From assembly GCF_030732865.1 (NCBI RefSeq), contig NZ_JASHKB010000006.1, positions 62,001 through 126,000 on the forward strand: a stretch of 64,000 nt of DNA. Direction: 5' to 3'. The stretch comes from Roseitalea sp. MMSF_3546. Its GTDB lineage: Bacteria > Pseudomonadota > Alphaproteobacteria > Rhizobiales > Rhizobiaceae. The position numbers and the translations under genes are program-made. The notes under the pieces were generated by a model, which did no database searches, was not told where the DNA came from, and was given only the letters and a program-made list of their open reading frames with translations. The stretch's first letter is position 1. Every line of letters begins with the position of its first letter. Of the stretch, positions 9,270 through 19,193 are shown piece after piece.

Positions 9270-9397
9270 CGCATCCTCGCCCGGCCCGCTGCCGAAAATT
9301 GAGGCATCACGATTTGACCTGCATCAGGGTAAGCTCGCGCACATTGCCGTCAGATTGCTGTGTACCGTGACGGCAAAGCGAAACCGTGGAGGCTTTG

Positions 9398-9577
9398 ATG
9401 AAGGAATTCAGGTGCGGCGAACTCGTCCCCGGCTGCGACTGGCATACGAGCGCCGACAGTGAGGCGGAAGTCGTGCGCCGGGCGAGCGAGCACTTGCGCA
9501 CGGCCCATGGCGAGGACCATATCCGCCCCAACATGGTCGACGAGATCAAGAAGCGGATCCACGATACGCCCAACTAG
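9398..9577 (+). CDS. DUF1059 domain small protein
   Basis: 59-aa protein with the DUF1059 pattern: MKEFRCGELVPGCDW at the N terminus, then RRASEHLRTAHG with a conserved His. DUF1059 proteins are short, cytoplasmic and of unknown function; the Cys and His residues hint at metal binding, which is inference. The ATG at 9398 has GGAGG 5 nt upstream, which decides it over the in-frame GTG at 9386. It ends 2 nt before the convergent CCA-adding-enzyme gene. Confidence 0.85.
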   Translation: MKEFRCGELVPGCDWHTSADSEAEVVRRASEHLRTAHGEDHIRPNMVDEIKKRIHDTPN

Positions 9578-9579
9578 GC

Positions 9580-10812
9580 TCAGGCCCTCGCCTCGGCCAT
9601 CTCCAGCAACCTGGCCCGGTCCAGCGCAAAGCCGCTTTCCACCCAGGCGTCCTCGAGCGCGCGCAGGGTTTCGCCAAGGCCCGGCCCGGCAGGATGACCG
9701 CGCGCCAAAAGGTCCTTGCCGCGCACCGGGAAATCCGGCCGCTGCCAGGCCTGCGCATGCGCAAGCAGCGCGGCGAGCGCGGTCGTCGCGTCATGGTGCG
9801 GTCCGTGCCGGGCGATCGCAAGCCGCAGCCGGTCGATGACCGCCTGCCGGTCGGCGCGGTAGAGCACCCGCTCGAGCGCATCGAGCGGCGTCGCCGGATC
9901 GAACTCGCCGATCCGCGCGGCGGCCACCAGCCGGTCGCGCACCACGTTTGCGACCTTCCAGCGCTTGGCGAGCCCGCGCACCGTCGCCTCGCGCAATGGC
10001 ATCAGCGTCATCAGCCGCAGCACGGCGTCCGGCGTCCACGAAAAGGCGCGTTCCGCCGCCATCAGCCCGTGAATGCCGTCAATGCCCCATTTCTCGCTTT
10101 CGGGCAGCACCAGCGACAGCACCCCGGACTGGCGCATCCACAACAGCGCCCGCGTGGGATCGCGGGCATCGAGCAGCCTGCGCATTTCGGCCCAGACCCG
10201 CTCCGCCGACAGTCCCTCGGCGCCCTGCCTGAGCCGCGCGCACGCCTTCAGCCCCTCGGCGTCGGGGCGGCCATCGCCATACCAGGCGAAGAAGCGGAAA
10301 AAGCGCAGAATGCGCAGGTAGTCCTCGCGGATGCGCGCCTCGGCCTCGCCGATGAAGCGCACGGTGCGGCTTTCGATGTCGGCCCGGCCGCCGACGAGAT
10401 CGAAGATCTGCCCTTGCGCATCGGCATAAAGCGCATTGATGGTGAAGTCGCGCCGCTCGGCATCGTGCCGCCAGCTGCGCCCGAACTCGACCACCGCGCG
10501 CCGTCCGTCCGTCTCGACGTCCTCGCGCAGCGTGGTGACCTCGAACCCCTTGTGGTGGATCACCGCCGTCACCGTGCCGTGTTCCATGCCGGTGTCGACC
10601 GCCTTGATGCCCGCCGCGGTCAGCCGCCGCATCGTCTCGGCGGGCAGCGCCGTCGTCGCGATGTCGATGTCGGTGACCGGATGGCCCATCAGCGTGTTGC
10701 GGATCGCCCCGCCGACCACGCGCGCCTGCTCGCCATCGGCGGACAGGACGCCGAGCACCTGCTGCAGGTCGGGATCGGCCAGCCAGTCCGCCTCGATGCG
10801 GTCGTCACTCAC
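9580..10812 (-). CDS. cca: CCA tRNA nucleotidyltransferase
   Basis: Polymerase-beta superfamily nucleotidyltransferase of about 410 aa that adds or repairs the tRNA 3' CCA end. Motifs: VVGGAIRNTLMG, the catalytic DIDIATT pair of aspartates, and RRDFTINALYAD, followed by the helical C-terminal tRNA-binding part. The start is GTG at 10812, which overlaps the stop of the upstream Nudix gene as GTGA, indicating translational coupling. A poly(A) polymerase role cannot be excluded from motifs alone, but this family member in alphaproteobacteria is normally the CCA enzyme. Confidence 0.92.
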   Translation of the reverse strand: MSDDRIEADWLADPDLQQVLGVLSADGEQARVVGGAIRNTLMGHPVTDIDIATTALPAETMRRLTAAGIKAVDTGMEHGTVTAVIHHKGFEVTTLREDVETDGRRAVVEFGRSWRHDAERRDFTINALYADAQGQIFDLVGGRADIESRTVRFIGEAEARIREDYLRILRFFRFFAWYGDGRPDAEGLKACARLRQGAEGLSAERVWAEMRRLLDARDPTRALLWMRQSGVLSLVLPESEKWGIDGIHGLMAAERAFSWTPDAVLRLMTLMPLREATVRGLAKRWKVANVVRDRLVAAARIGEFDPATPLDALERVLYRADRQAVIDRLRLAIARHGPHHDATTALAALLAHAQAWQRPDFPVRGKDLLARGHPAGPGLGETLRALEDAWVESGFALDRARLLEMAEARA

Positions 10813-11444
10813 GCGTAAAGCCTTTCGTACAGGAGCCGGATGATGCCGGCCGTCAAGCCCCATATGCGCCGTTCGCCATACGGCATTTCGTAGAATAGCC
10901 GCCGCCTGCCGTTCCACACACGGCTGACGGTGCGGTGATTGCCCTGATCCATGAGAAAGCCCAGCGGCACCTCGAAGATCGCTTCCACCTCGTGCGGGTT
11001 GGCGCGCATCGGCGGGTCGCCCTCGATCACCGCCAGCACGGGATGGATGCGAAAGCCCGAACCGCTCAGATAGACGGGCAGTTCACCGACCGGCCGGATC
11101 AGCCGCGCCGCGATTCCGGTCTCCTCCTCGCATTCGCGCACCGCCGCCGCAACCGGTGAGGCGTCATGAGCATCGATCCGCCCGCCCGGAAAGGCGATCT
11201 GGCCCGAATGGGTGCGCAGCGCCTTGGTGCGCTCTGTCAGAAGCAGTTGCGCCTGCCCGTCGCGCTCGACCGCCCCGACCAGCACCGCCGCCTCGCGCGT
11301 GGCATTGGCGCGCACCCAGTCGGCCATGTCGGGATTGATGGTGAAGTCGCCGACCTCGGGCGCGCCGTCGCCGGCCGCCGCACGCCGGGCGCGGGCAGCG
11401 AAGTCGTCGGTATCGATGCGCCCGACGCCGGGGGCAGGCCTCAC
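10809..11444 (-). CDS. Nudix hydrolase, CoA-pyrophosphatase type
   Basis: 211-aa Nudix protein. The Nudix box reads GGRIDAHDASPVAAAVRECE followed by EETGI, and the HSGQIAFPGG stretch just before it is typical of the CoA-diphosphatase (YeaB/NudL, NUDT7) branch that splits coenzyme A into phosphopantetheine and ADP. It overlaps DUF1285 upstream by ATGA and cca downstream by GTGA, so the three genes form one coupled operon. Substrate is inferred from the family branch. Confidence 0.88.
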   Translation of the reverse strand: MRPAPGVGRIDTDDFAARARRAAAGDGAPEVGDFTINPDMADWVRANATREAAVLVGAVERDGQAQLLLTERTKALRTHSGQIAFPGGRIDAHDASPVAAAVRECEEETGIAARLIRPVGELPVYLSGSGFRIHPVLAVIEGDPPMRANPHEVEAIFEVPLGFLMDQGNHRTVSRVWNGRRRLFYEMPYGERRIWGLTAGIIRLLYERLYA

Positions 11445-12064
11445 GGCGCCATCTCCTCGAGCGCCGCGCTTTCCATGAGGGGGAACGCCATGGCGTGCGA
11501 GCGCATAACGAACATCGAACGCCCGTCCACCGTCTCGTGCCCGCCAAGGCCGATCAGGTCGTACGTCACCGCGCGCGTGACCAGCGCTTCGAGCCGACCG
11601 CGCACGAGCAAATAGGGCTTCACGCCCATCGTTTCGGGCTCGATCTCAAAGCGCAAGGGGTGGTCGGGACCGGCCTCGACCAGGTCGCCCACATTGGTGC
11701 GGAAGGTCAGCACCTGGGCGCCGTCGCGACGCTCGCCGCGATGCATCTCGACCGCCAGGAACGGCGCGTCGGCGACGCGGATGCCGACCTTTTCCACCGG
11801 CGTGACAAGATATGACCGGCCATCGGCATCCTTGCGCAGTACGCTCGCAAACAGCTTGACCAGCGCCGACCGGCCGATCGGCGTGCCCAGATATAACCAC
11901 GTGCCGTCGGCGGCGATTTCCATGTCCAGATCGCCGCAGAACGGCGGATCCCAGCGGTCGACCGGCGGCGCGGTGCGACCGCCATCGGCCCGCTCGATCA
12001 TGGCCTGCAGGCCGGGCAGGTCCAAAGATGGGCCGAATGCCTTGGATTTGCCGCTTTCAGCCAT
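11441..12064 (-). CDS. DUF1285 domain protein
   Basis: 207-aa protein matching the DUF1285 pattern: an N-terminal WDPPFCGDLDMEI segment, then TPIGRSALVKLFASVLRKD and YLVTPVEKVGI. The family is widespread in proteobacteria, has a known fold, but no established role. No signal or membrane segment. The ATG at 12064 is preceded by AAGGGAAG. First gene of the DUF1285-Nudix-cca operon; divergent from moxR with 160 bp between. Confidence 0.85.
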   Translation of the reverse strand: MAESGKSKAFGPSLDLPGLQAMIERADGGRTAPPVDRWDPPFCGDLDMEIAADGTWLYLGTPIGRSALVKLFASVLRKDADGRSYLVTPVEKVGIRVADAPFLAVEMHRGERRDGAQVLTFRTNVGDLVEAGPDHPLRFEIEPETMGVKPYLLVRGRLEALVTRAVTYDLIGLGGHETVDGRSMFVMRSHAMAFPLMESAALEEMAP

Positions 12065-12224
12065 TCAGCTTCCCTTGTGACAACGCGCGCGAATCGCCAT
12101 CGGACCGGTACTGCGGTGCCGCACGACCGGCTGCGGAGTCACGAAATAGTCACCCCGTCTGGACTTGTCAGCACTGGGCCCTGATTTACCTTGAAACAAT
12201 TGCCGCAGCATACGGAGCCCGTCC

Positions 12225-13229
12225 ATGAGCGTTCATGCCGCCGAGACCGTCGATGAAACCCAGATCGTGGCCGAGGCCGAGCAGGCGCTCAAGGACATCG
12301 CCACCGTCAAGGCCGAGATCGCCAATGTGATCTTCGGCCAGGAGCGCGTGGTCGAAAACGCCATCGTGTCGATCCTGTCGGGCGGCCACGCGCTTCTGGT
12401 CGGCGTGCCCGGCCTCGCCAAGACCAAGCTGGTCGACACGCTCGGCACCGTGCTGGGGCTCGACAGCGGCCGCGTGCAGTTCACGCCCGACCTGATGCCC
12501 GCCGACATCCTGGGCTCGGAAGTGCTCGACGAGGACGAACACGGCAAGCGTCAATTCCGCTTCGTCAAGGGTCCCGTCTTCACCCAGCTCCTGATGGCCG
12601 ACGAGATCAACCGGGCGAGCCCGCGCACCCAGTCGGCGCTGCTGCAATCCATGCAGGAATATCACGTCACCGTCGCCGGCCGGCATTACGACCTGCCCGC
12701 GCCGTTCCATGTTCTGGCAACGCAGAACCCGCTCGAGCAGGAGGGCACCTATCCCCTGCCCGAGGCCCAGCTCGATCGCTTTCTCATGCAGATCGACATC
12801 TCCTATCCCGAGCTGGAGGCCGAAAAGCGCATCCTTCTGGACACCACCGGCATCGACGCCGCGGTTGCCCGCCCGGTCATCGGCGCCGCCCGCCTGCAGG
12901 ATCTGCAGAGGCTGGTGCGCCGCATGCCGGTGCCCGAGAGCGTGGTCGCGGCGATCCTGGCACTGGTGCGCTCGGCCCGTCCCGGCACGGGCATCGAGAC
13001 CACCGACAAGAACGTCGCCTGGGGCCCCGGGCCGCGCGCCAGTCAGTCGCTCATGCTGTGCGCCCGCGCCCGCGCGCTCTATGACGGCCGCTTCGCGCCC
13101 TCGGTCGACGATGTGCGCGCGCTCGCCGAGCCGATCCTCAAGCATCGCATGGCGCTCACCTTCGCCGCCCGCGCCGAGGGCATGGATGTCGGCACGGTGA
13201 TCGCCGGGCTCGTCGATGCGATGGAGTGA
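12225..13229 (+). CDS. MoxR-family AAA+ ATPase
   Basis: 334-aa AAA+ ATPase of the MoxR group, thought to act as a chaperone that helps fold or activate partner von Willebrand-type proteins. Walker A is GVPGLAKTK, Walker B LLMADEINRASPRTQSALLQ, and sensor 1 lies in VLATQNPLEQEGTYPLPEAQLDRF (quoted in part). GGAG lies upstream of the ATG. It leads a four-gene operon with DUF58, DUF4159 and a large membrane protein, the usual MoxR-associated set. Confidence 0.94.
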   Translation: MSVHAAETVDETQIVAEAEQALKDIATVKAEIANVIFGQERVVENAIVSILSGGHALLVGVPGLAKTKLVDTLGTVLGLDSGRVQFTPDLMPADILGSEVLDEDEHGKRQFRFVKGPVFTQLLMADEINRASPRTQSALLQSMQEYHVTVAGRHYDLPAPFHVLATQNPLEQEGTYPLPEAQLDRFLMQIDISYPELEAEKRILLDTTGIDAAVARPVIGAARLQDLQRLVRRMPVPESVVAAILALVRSARPGTGIETTDKNVAWGPGPRASQSLMLCARARALYDGRFAPSVDDVRALAEPILKHRMALTFAARAEGMDVGTVIAGLVDAME

Positions 13230-13238
13230 CGCTGGCTG

Positions 13239-14177
13239 ATGGCGACCATCGGGCACAAAAGCGCGCCGGCCACCAAGGCCCATACGCTTGAGCGGGCGCG
13301 CCATCGCGCCTCGCTGGTGCCCGACCTGCTGGTCGATGCGCGCCGTATCGCCAACACCGTCATGGCGGGATGGCACGGCCGGCGCAGGCGCGGCATCGGC
13401 GAGTCCTTCTGGCAGTACCGACCCTACCAGCCCGGCGAGACGCTGGCGCGGATCGACTGGCGCCGCTCGGCCCGCGATGACCACACCTATGTGCGCGATC
13501 TGGAATGGGAGGCCGCCCACACGGTCTGGATCTGGGTCGATCTGTCGCCTTCCATGCTGTTCCGTTCCAACGGCGCCCGCACCTCCAAGGAGGAGCGCGC
13601 CCTGATCATCGCCATCGCGATGGCCGATCTTCTGTCCTCGGCCGGCGAGCGCATCGGCTATCCCGGGCTTTTGCGCCCGCGCTCTTCGCGCAGCGGCGCC
13701 GAGCGGCTTGCCACCGCGCTGATCGGCAGCGATGTCGAGCAGGCGCCGGACTGGCCGGACCTGTCCATGGTGCGCCGCTATTCGGAAATGCTGGTGATCA
13801 GCGATTTCCTGCGTCCGATGGATGAGTGCTCGACCTTTCTGGACGAGATCGGCCGCCACGGCGCCCGCCCGCATCTGGTCGAGATCGCCGATCCGGCCGA
13901 AGAGGACTTCCCCTATCGCGGCCGCACCGAGTTCCTCGATCCCGAATCGGGCCAGCGCATCACCTCCGGCCGCGCCCAGGACTGGGTGGAAGAGTACCGC
14001 ACGCTGCGTCGCGCCCGTCGCGCCACGCTGCGCCAGCGCACCCAGTCGCTTGCCGGCAGCTACACGGTCAGCCGCACCGACCAGCTCGCCTCGGAGACGC
14101 TGGTGCGCCTGCACGGCATGCTGACCGGCAATCCCGAAGAGGTCGCCTCCCTCGCCGCACCGGAGGTGTCCGCCTGA
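13239..14177 (+). CDS. DUF58 protein (MoxR partner)
   Basis: 312-aa protein with the DUF58 signature YRPYQPGETLARIDWRRSAR, followed by a von Willebrand A-like domain (VWIWVDLSPSMLF). DUF58 proteins nearly always follow moxR and are proposed substrates or partners of that ATPase. The gene starts 9 nt after the moxR stop and its own stop overlaps the next start (TGATG at 14175-14179), so translation is coupled. Unlike many DUF58 proteins, no strong N-terminal membrane helices are seen. Confidence 0.92.
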   Translation: MATIGHKSAPATKAHTLERARHRASLVPDLLVDARRIANTVMAGWHGRRRRGIGESFWQYRPYQPGETLARIDWRRSARDDHTYVRDLEWEAAHTVWIWVDLSPSMLFRSNGARTSKEERALIIAIAMADLLSSAGERIGYPGLLRPRSSRSGAERLATALIGSDVEQAPDWPDLSMVRRYSEMLVISDFLRPMDECSTFLDEIGRHGARPHLVEIADPAEEDFPYRGRTEFLDPESGQRITSGRAQDWVEEYRTLRRARRATLRQRTQSLAGSYTVSRTDQLASETLVRLHGMLTGNPEEVASLAAPEVSA

Positions 14178-16999
14178 TGGGTGCGATCGGCTTCGTCTAT
14201 CCGGCCGTCCTGTTCGCGCTGGCGCTTTTGCCGCTGATCTGGTGGCTCTTGCGCTTGGTCCCGCCAAAGCCGCAGACAGAGCTGTTTCCGCCGCTGCGCA
14301 TCCTTGCCCAACTGGTCAAGAAGGAGGAGACGCCCGCCAAGAGCCCCTGGTGGTTGACCGCCATGCGCCTGGCCCTGACCGCGCTCGTCATCCTTGCCCT
14401 TGCCCGTCCGCTGCTCAATCCCGACAGCGACCTGGCCGCCGGCGACGGACCGTTGCTGATCATGGTCGACAATGACTGGTCCACCGCGACCGACTGGGAC
14501 GACCGGGTGCGCACGGCCGACGCGCTGATCCGTCAGGCCGCCAATCGGGGCCGGCCCGTGGCGCTCGCCTCCACCGTCGCCCCACCGACCCAGTCGGTGC
14601 AGCTCGACGATCCCGACGTGATTGCCGAGGCGCTCGCCGCGCTCGAACCGGTCGCCGGCCGCCCCGACCGGGCGCGCGCGCTCGACCGGCTCGTCGCCGC
14701 CGCCGAAAACAGCCAGACACCGGCGACGCTTGCCATCATCGACAACGGCCTGGCCGATGCGGGCGATGCAGCGTTTGCCCGGACGCTGGCGCGCGCCGAA
14801 CTTGGCGAGATCGTGCGCTTTTCGGCCGGCCCCGGCGCCCTGACCGCGATCACCGCGGCCGACAACCGCACCGACGGGTTCGAGATCGTCCTCACCCGCA
14901 CCGCCGCGGCGGACGAGACCGCCTCGCTTGCCATCTACGATGCCCGCGACCGGCTGCTCGGCCGCACGCAAGCGGCCTTCGAGGACGGCGCGCAGACCAC
15001 CGTCGCCACCTTCGACATCCCGTTTGAATTGCGCAACGACGTCGCCAGCGTGCGCGTCGACGGCCAGTTCCACGCCGGTGCCGCGCACCTGCTCGACGAG
15101 AACAACCGCCGCCGCCGCGTCGCGCTCCTGACCGGGCTCGCCGGCGACGAGGCACAGCCGCTCCTGTCGCCGCTCTACTACATCTCGCGCGCGCTTTCGC
15201 CCTTTGCCGACCTGATCGAGCCGCGCACCGGCGACCTGTCCGTCGACATCCCCGAGATGATCGACCAGGGCCCGGCGATGATCGTCATGGCCGATATCGG
15301 CGTGCTGCCGGCCACCGCCGCCGCCCGGCTCGACGAATGGCTCGAGGCCGGCGGCACGCTTGTGCGCTTTGCCGGCCCGCGCCTTGCCGCCTCGGCCGGG
15401 GACGATCCCTATCTGCCGGTCGAGTTGCGCGCCGGCGAGCGCGAACTGGGCGGCGCCCTGTCCTGGACCGAACCGCAACCGGTCGCGCCCTTCGGCGCCG
15501 AAAGCCCCTTCGCCGGCCTGACCCCGCCGCGCGAGGTCACCGTCAACCGCCAGTTGCTGGCCCAGCCCGACGCCGATCTCGCCGACCGCACCTGGGCGAG
15601 CCTGGCGGACGGCACGCCGCTGGTAACCGGCGCGCGCCGCGGCGATGGCGCCATCGTGCTGTTCCATGTCACCGCCGAGGCGACATGGTCGAACCTGCCG
15701 ATCAGCGGCACCTTTGTCGACATGCTGCGCCGCATCACCGATTTCGCGCGCAACACCGGGCCGGGCACCGCCGGCGGCACCGCCGCCATGGAGGATGCCG
15801 GCAGCCTGGCGCCGCTGTCGATCCTGCGCGCCGACGGCACGCTCGCCGCCCCGCCGCCCCATGTGCGGCCCTTCGATCCCGAGGACACCGACGCCCGGCC
15901 GGACTTCGAAAATCCCGCCGGTCTCTACGGCACGCCCGAAGGCTTCATCGCACGCAACCTGTTGGCCCGCGACGAGACGCTGACCCCGTTCGCCGCCGGG
16001 GCCGACGGCGCGGCTCCGGCCGCCCAGCCTCTGCTTGCCGAGGAGCAGGCCGATCTGAGCGGCTGGCTGTTCCTGGCCGCCTTCCTGATCCTGATCGCCG
16101 ACACGCTCGCGGTGCTGTGGATCAATGGCCGGCTCAATTTCGAGCGCCCCGTGCGACCGGCCACCGCGGCCGGGCTGCTGCTCGCCATCGGCGGCGGCAT
16201 GCTCGTATCCGGCGCCGGCCAGCCGGCCTTCGCCGACGACACGCGTCCGGGCGACGCGGCGATCCTCGACGCACTGGGCGAAACACGGATCGCCTATGTG
16301 CGCACCGGCAACGACACGGTCGACGAGGTCAGCCGCGCCGGCCTTGACGGGCTAAGCCGGTTTCTGACCACGCGCACCGCCTTCGAGCCGGGCGAGCCGA
16401 TCGGCCTGGACATCGAGACCGACGAACTGGCCTTCTACCCGCTCATCTACTTTCCGATCAGCGTCGATGGCGACATGCCATCGGAAGCCGCGATCGCCCG
16501 CCTTGACGCCTACATGCAGGGCGGCGGCACGGTCCTGTTCGACACACGCGACCAGCTCGCCGGCTCGGTCAGCGCCGGCACCACGCCCGAGACCCGGCGC
16601 CTGCGCGACATCCTGGGCGGGCTCAACGTGCCCCCGCTCGAACCGGTGCCCGCCGACCACGTGCTGACGAAATCCTTCTACATTCTGGAAGCGTTTCCCG
16701 GCCGCTACGGATCGTCCCCGCTGTGGGTGGAAGCGCAGATCGTCGACGATGCGCCGACGGGCCGGCCGGTGCGCACCGGCGACGGCGTCACGCCGATCAT
16801 GATCACCGGCAACGATCTCGCCGCCGCCTGGGCACTCGACGAGACGGGCCGGCCGCTGTTTCCGGTGTCGTCGGGCGATCCGCTGCAGCGCATCTACGCC
16901 TTCCGCACGGGCGTCAACATCATGATGTATATGCTCACCGGCAACTACAAGGCCGATCAGGTGCACATCCCCGCCCTGCTCGAACGGCTGGGGCAGTAG
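14177..16999 (+). CDS. DUF4159 membrane protein with BatA-like N terminus
   Basis: 940-aa protein. The N terminus (residues about 1-80) has two membrane helices of the BatA type (LFALALLPLIWWLLRLV and a second near residue 65). A long extracytoplasmic middle region follows, including a glutamine-amidotransferase-like segment (DEWLEAGGTLVRFAGPRL). Two helices lie near residues 625-685. The C-terminal 240 residues resemble DUF4159 (LDAYMQGGGTVLFDTRD). Start ATG at 14177 overlaps the DUF58 stop. Family role is unknown; the MoxR context suggests a membrane-anchored complex. Confidence 0.88.
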   Translation: MGAIGFVYPAVLFALALLPLIWWLLRLVPPKPQTELFPPLRILAQLVKKEETPAKSPWWLTAMRLALTALVILALARPLLNPDSDLAAGDGPLLIMVDNDWSTATDWDDRVRTADALIRQAANRGRPVALASTVAPPTQSVQLDDPDVIAEALAALEPVAGRPDRARALDRLVAAAENSQTPATLAIIDNGLADAGDAAFARTLARAELGEIVRFSAGPGALTAITAADNRTDGFEIVLTRTAAADETASLAIYDARDRLLGRTQAAFEDGAQTTVATFDIPFELRNDVASVRVDGQFHAGAAHLLDENNRRRRVALLTGLAGDEAQPLLSPLYYISRALSPFADLIEPRTGDLSVDIPEMIDQGPAMIVMADIGVLPATAAARLDEWLEAGGTLVRFAGPRLAASAGDDPYLPVELRAGERELGGALSWTEPQPVAPFGAESPFAGLTPPREVTVNRQLLAQPDADLADRTWASLADGTPLVTGARRGDGAIVLFHVTAEATWSNLPISGTFVDMLRRITDFARNTGPGTAGGTAAMEDAGSLAPLSILRADGTLAAPPPHVRPFDPEDTDARPDFENPAGLYGTPEGFIARNLLARDETLTPFAAGADGAAPAAQPLLAEEQADLSGWLFLAAFLILIADTLAVLWINGRLNFERPVRPATAAGLLLAIGGGMLVSGAGQPAFADDTRPGDAAILDALGETRIAYVRTGNDTVDEVSRAGLDGLSRFLTTRTAFEPGEPIGLDIETDELAFYPLIYFPISVDGDMPSEAAIARLDAYMQGGGTVLFDTRDQLAGSVSAGTTPETRRLRDILGGLNVPPLEPVPADHVLTKSFYILEAFPGRYGSSPLWVEAQIVDDAPTGRPVRTGDGVTPIMITGNDLAAAWALDETGRPLFPVSSGDPLQRIYAFRTGVNIMMYMLTGNYKADQVHIPALLERLGQ

Positions 17000-17000
17000 G

Positions 17001-19085
17001 ATGGACACGCTCTCGCTCGCCTTCGATCCCCACCTGGGCTGGCCGTGGATCGCCCTCGCCGCCCTTGCCGCGCTCGCCCTTTCGGCGACGATCATCGCGA
17101 TGGGCCTGCGCGGCGCCTGGCTGCGCGCCCTGGCCAGCGCGGCCCTGGTGCTCGCGCTCGCCAATCCCGTGCTCGTCAACGAGGAACGCGCGAGCCTTCC
17201 GACCACCGTGGCGATGGTGGTCGACAGCAGCCAGAGCCAGCGCCTTCAGGACCGGATCGCGACCACTGACCGCGCCGTCCAGGCGCTGACCGAGAGCTTC
17301 GCACGCCACGACCGGTTCGATCTGCGCATCGTGGAATCGGGCGCCGGCGCGGGCAACGAGAACACCGAGACGCGCCTGTTCGATGCGCTGCGCTCGGCCC
17401 TGCGCGACGTGCCGCCGGCGCGCGTCGGCGGCGCGGTGATGATCACCGACGGGCAGATCCACGACATCCCGGCCGACCTGTCCGAACTGGGTTTCGACGC
17501 ACCGCTGCACGGTCTGATCACCGGCTCGGCCGACGAGTATGACCGCAAGATGCAACTGGTCGAGGCGCCGCGCTTTGCCATCGTCGGCGACGCGGTGGAA
17601 CTGACCTATCGGGTCGAGGATCTGGGCGCGATGCCCGACAGCGCCGGCCGCGCCGTCGATGTCGAGGTGCGCCGCAACGGCGAAACGCTCAGCGTCGATC
17701 AGGCCATCGTCGGCGAGACCCTGTCGGTGCAGGTCACGCTCGACCGCGGCGGCGACAACATCATCGAACTGGCCGTCGACGAGATCGACGGCGAACTGAC
17801 CGCCAACAACAACCGTGCCGTGCTGCGCATGGAAGGCATCCGCGAGAATCTGCGCGTGCTGCTGGTGTCGGGCGAGCCGCATTCGGGCGAGCGCACCTGG
17901 CGCAACCTGCTCAAGTCCGACGCCGCTGTGGACCTGGTCCACTTCACCATCCTGCGCCCGCCCGAAAAGCAGGACGGCACGCCGATCAACGAGCTTTCGC
18001 TGATCGCCTTTCCCACGCGCGAACTGTTCGTCGAGCGCATCGACGATTTCGACCTGATCATTTTCGACCGCTATCAGAACCGCAACGTGCTGCCGGTGCT
18101 CTATTACGACTACATCGCCCAGTACGTGCGCGGCGGCGGCGCGCTGCTGGTGGCCTCGGGCCCCGAATTCGCCGGGCTGAACTCGGTCGCCGCCACCCCG
18201 CTGGTCAGCGCCCTGCCGGCCATGCCGACAGGCGATGTCCGGGAGGCCGGCTTCTTCCCGCGCCTGACCGACGACGGCGTGCGCCACCCGGTCACCCGCG
18301 ATCTGGAAGGCGCCGGCGACGAACCGCCGCAATGGGGCCGCTGGTTCCGCAATGTCGGCGTCACCGACATCGAGGGCACCACCGTCATGCGCGCCGGTAA
18401 CGACGATCCGCTGCTGGTGCTCGACACCTTCGAGGATGGCCGTGTCGGGCTGATGCTGTCCGACCATGGCTGGCTGTGGGCGCGCGGCTTCGAGGGCGGC
18501 GGCCCGCATGTCGGCCTTTACCGCCGGCTGGCGCACTGGCTGATGAAGGAGCCCGACCTGGAGGAGGAGGCCCTGACCGCCCGGACCGAGGGCAACCGGC
18601 TGACCATCCGCCGCCAGACCATGGCCGAGACCGCCGCGCCGGTGACCGTCACCACGCCCTCCGGCGAGACGCTGCAGATCGATCTCATCGAACAGGAGCC
18701 GGGCCGGTTCGAAGCCGTGCTCGAAACCGACGAGATCGGCCTGTTCGCGCTGGCAGACGGCGATCTGACCGCCCTCGCCCATGTCGGCCAGATCGATGCG
18801 CCCGAATTCCGCGACATGATCTCGACCGCCGAGCCCCTGCGCGATTTCGTCGGCGCCTCGGGCGGCTCGGTGCGCCGGCTCGAGGCGGGCGGCGGAGCCA
18901 GCGTGCCGAACATCCTGCCCGTGCGCTCGGCCGCCGATGCGTCGGGCCGCGACTGGCTGGGCTTCAAGACCTCCGCCGAGACCGAACTGCGCGGCGTCGC
19001 CCGCCAGTCGCTGTTCTCCGGCTTTCTGGGTCTGGGGCTGATGCTGCTGGTCATTGCCTCGATGTGGTATCGCGAGGGACGTTAG
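17001..19085 (+). CDS. Large membrane protein of the MoxR operon
   Basis: 694-aa protein starting 1 nt after the DUF4159 stop. The N terminus has two membrane helices (about residues 15-60), then a von Willebrand A-like start (TTVAMVVDSSQSQ) that keeps D and S of the metal site. A large extracytoplasmic region includes a glutamine-amidotransferase-like segment (YVRGGGALLVASGPEF), and a C-terminal helix sits at about 672-690. I recognise it as the usual last gene of this operon type in alphaproteobacteria but know no assigned function. Confidence 0.85.
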   Translation: MDTLSLAFDPHLGWPWIALAALAALALSATIIAMGLRGAWLRALASAALVLALANPVLVNEERASLPTTVAMVVDSSQSQRLQDRIATTDRAVQALTESFARHDRFDLRIVESGAGAGNENTETRLFDALRSALRDVPPARVGGAVMITDGQIHDIPADLSELGFDAPLHGLITGSADEYDRKMQLVEAPRFAIVGDAVELTYRVEDLGAMPDSAGRAVDVEVRRNGETLSVDQAIVGETLSVQVTLDRGGDNIIELAVDEIDGELTANNNRAVLRMEGIRENLRVLLVSGEPHSGERTWRNLLKSDAAVDLVHFTILRPPEKQDGTPINELSLIAFPTRELFVERIDDFDLIIFDRYQNRNVLPVLYYDYIAQYVRGGGALLVASGPEFAGLNSVAATPLVSALPAMPTGDVREAGFFPRLTDDGVRHPVTRDLEGAGDEPPQWGRWFRNVGVTDIEGTTVMRAGNDDPLLVLDTFEDGRVGLMLSDHGWLWARGFEGGGPHVGLYRRLAHWLMKEPDLEEEALTARTEGNRLTIRRQTMAETAAPVTVTTPSGETLQIDLIEQEPGRFEAVLETDEIGLFALADGDLTALAHVGQIDAPEFRDMISTAEPLRDFVGASGGSVRRLEAGGGASVPNILPVRSAADASGRDWLGFKTSAETELRGVARQSLFSGFLGLGLMLLVIASMWYREGR

Positions 19086-19144
19086 GCGTCCGGCCGCCTT
19101 TGGCGTCGCCCGCCCCGCCCTTCGCCGTTTCCCCCGCCCGTCAT

Positions 19145-19168
19145 CCCTCCTACGTTTGCGTGGGAGGG
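19145..19168. terminator. Strong hairpin between convergent genes
   Basis: A 10-bp stem (CCCTCC extended by TACG, with CGTG then GGAGGG) closed by the tetraloop TTTG, 60 nt after the MoxR-operon stop and 26 nt before the convergent GNAT stop. No U-run follows on either strand, so it may be a processing or pausing hairpin rather than a full intrinsic terminator. Confidence 0.45.
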
Positions 19169-19193
19169 CAAAGAGGTGGCGGTTACACCAGGT

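Noticed and set aside
12186-15862. Long minus-strand frames opposite the MoxR operon
   Set aside because: No motifs, composition typical of antisense shadow, and all plus-strand genes there have clear families.
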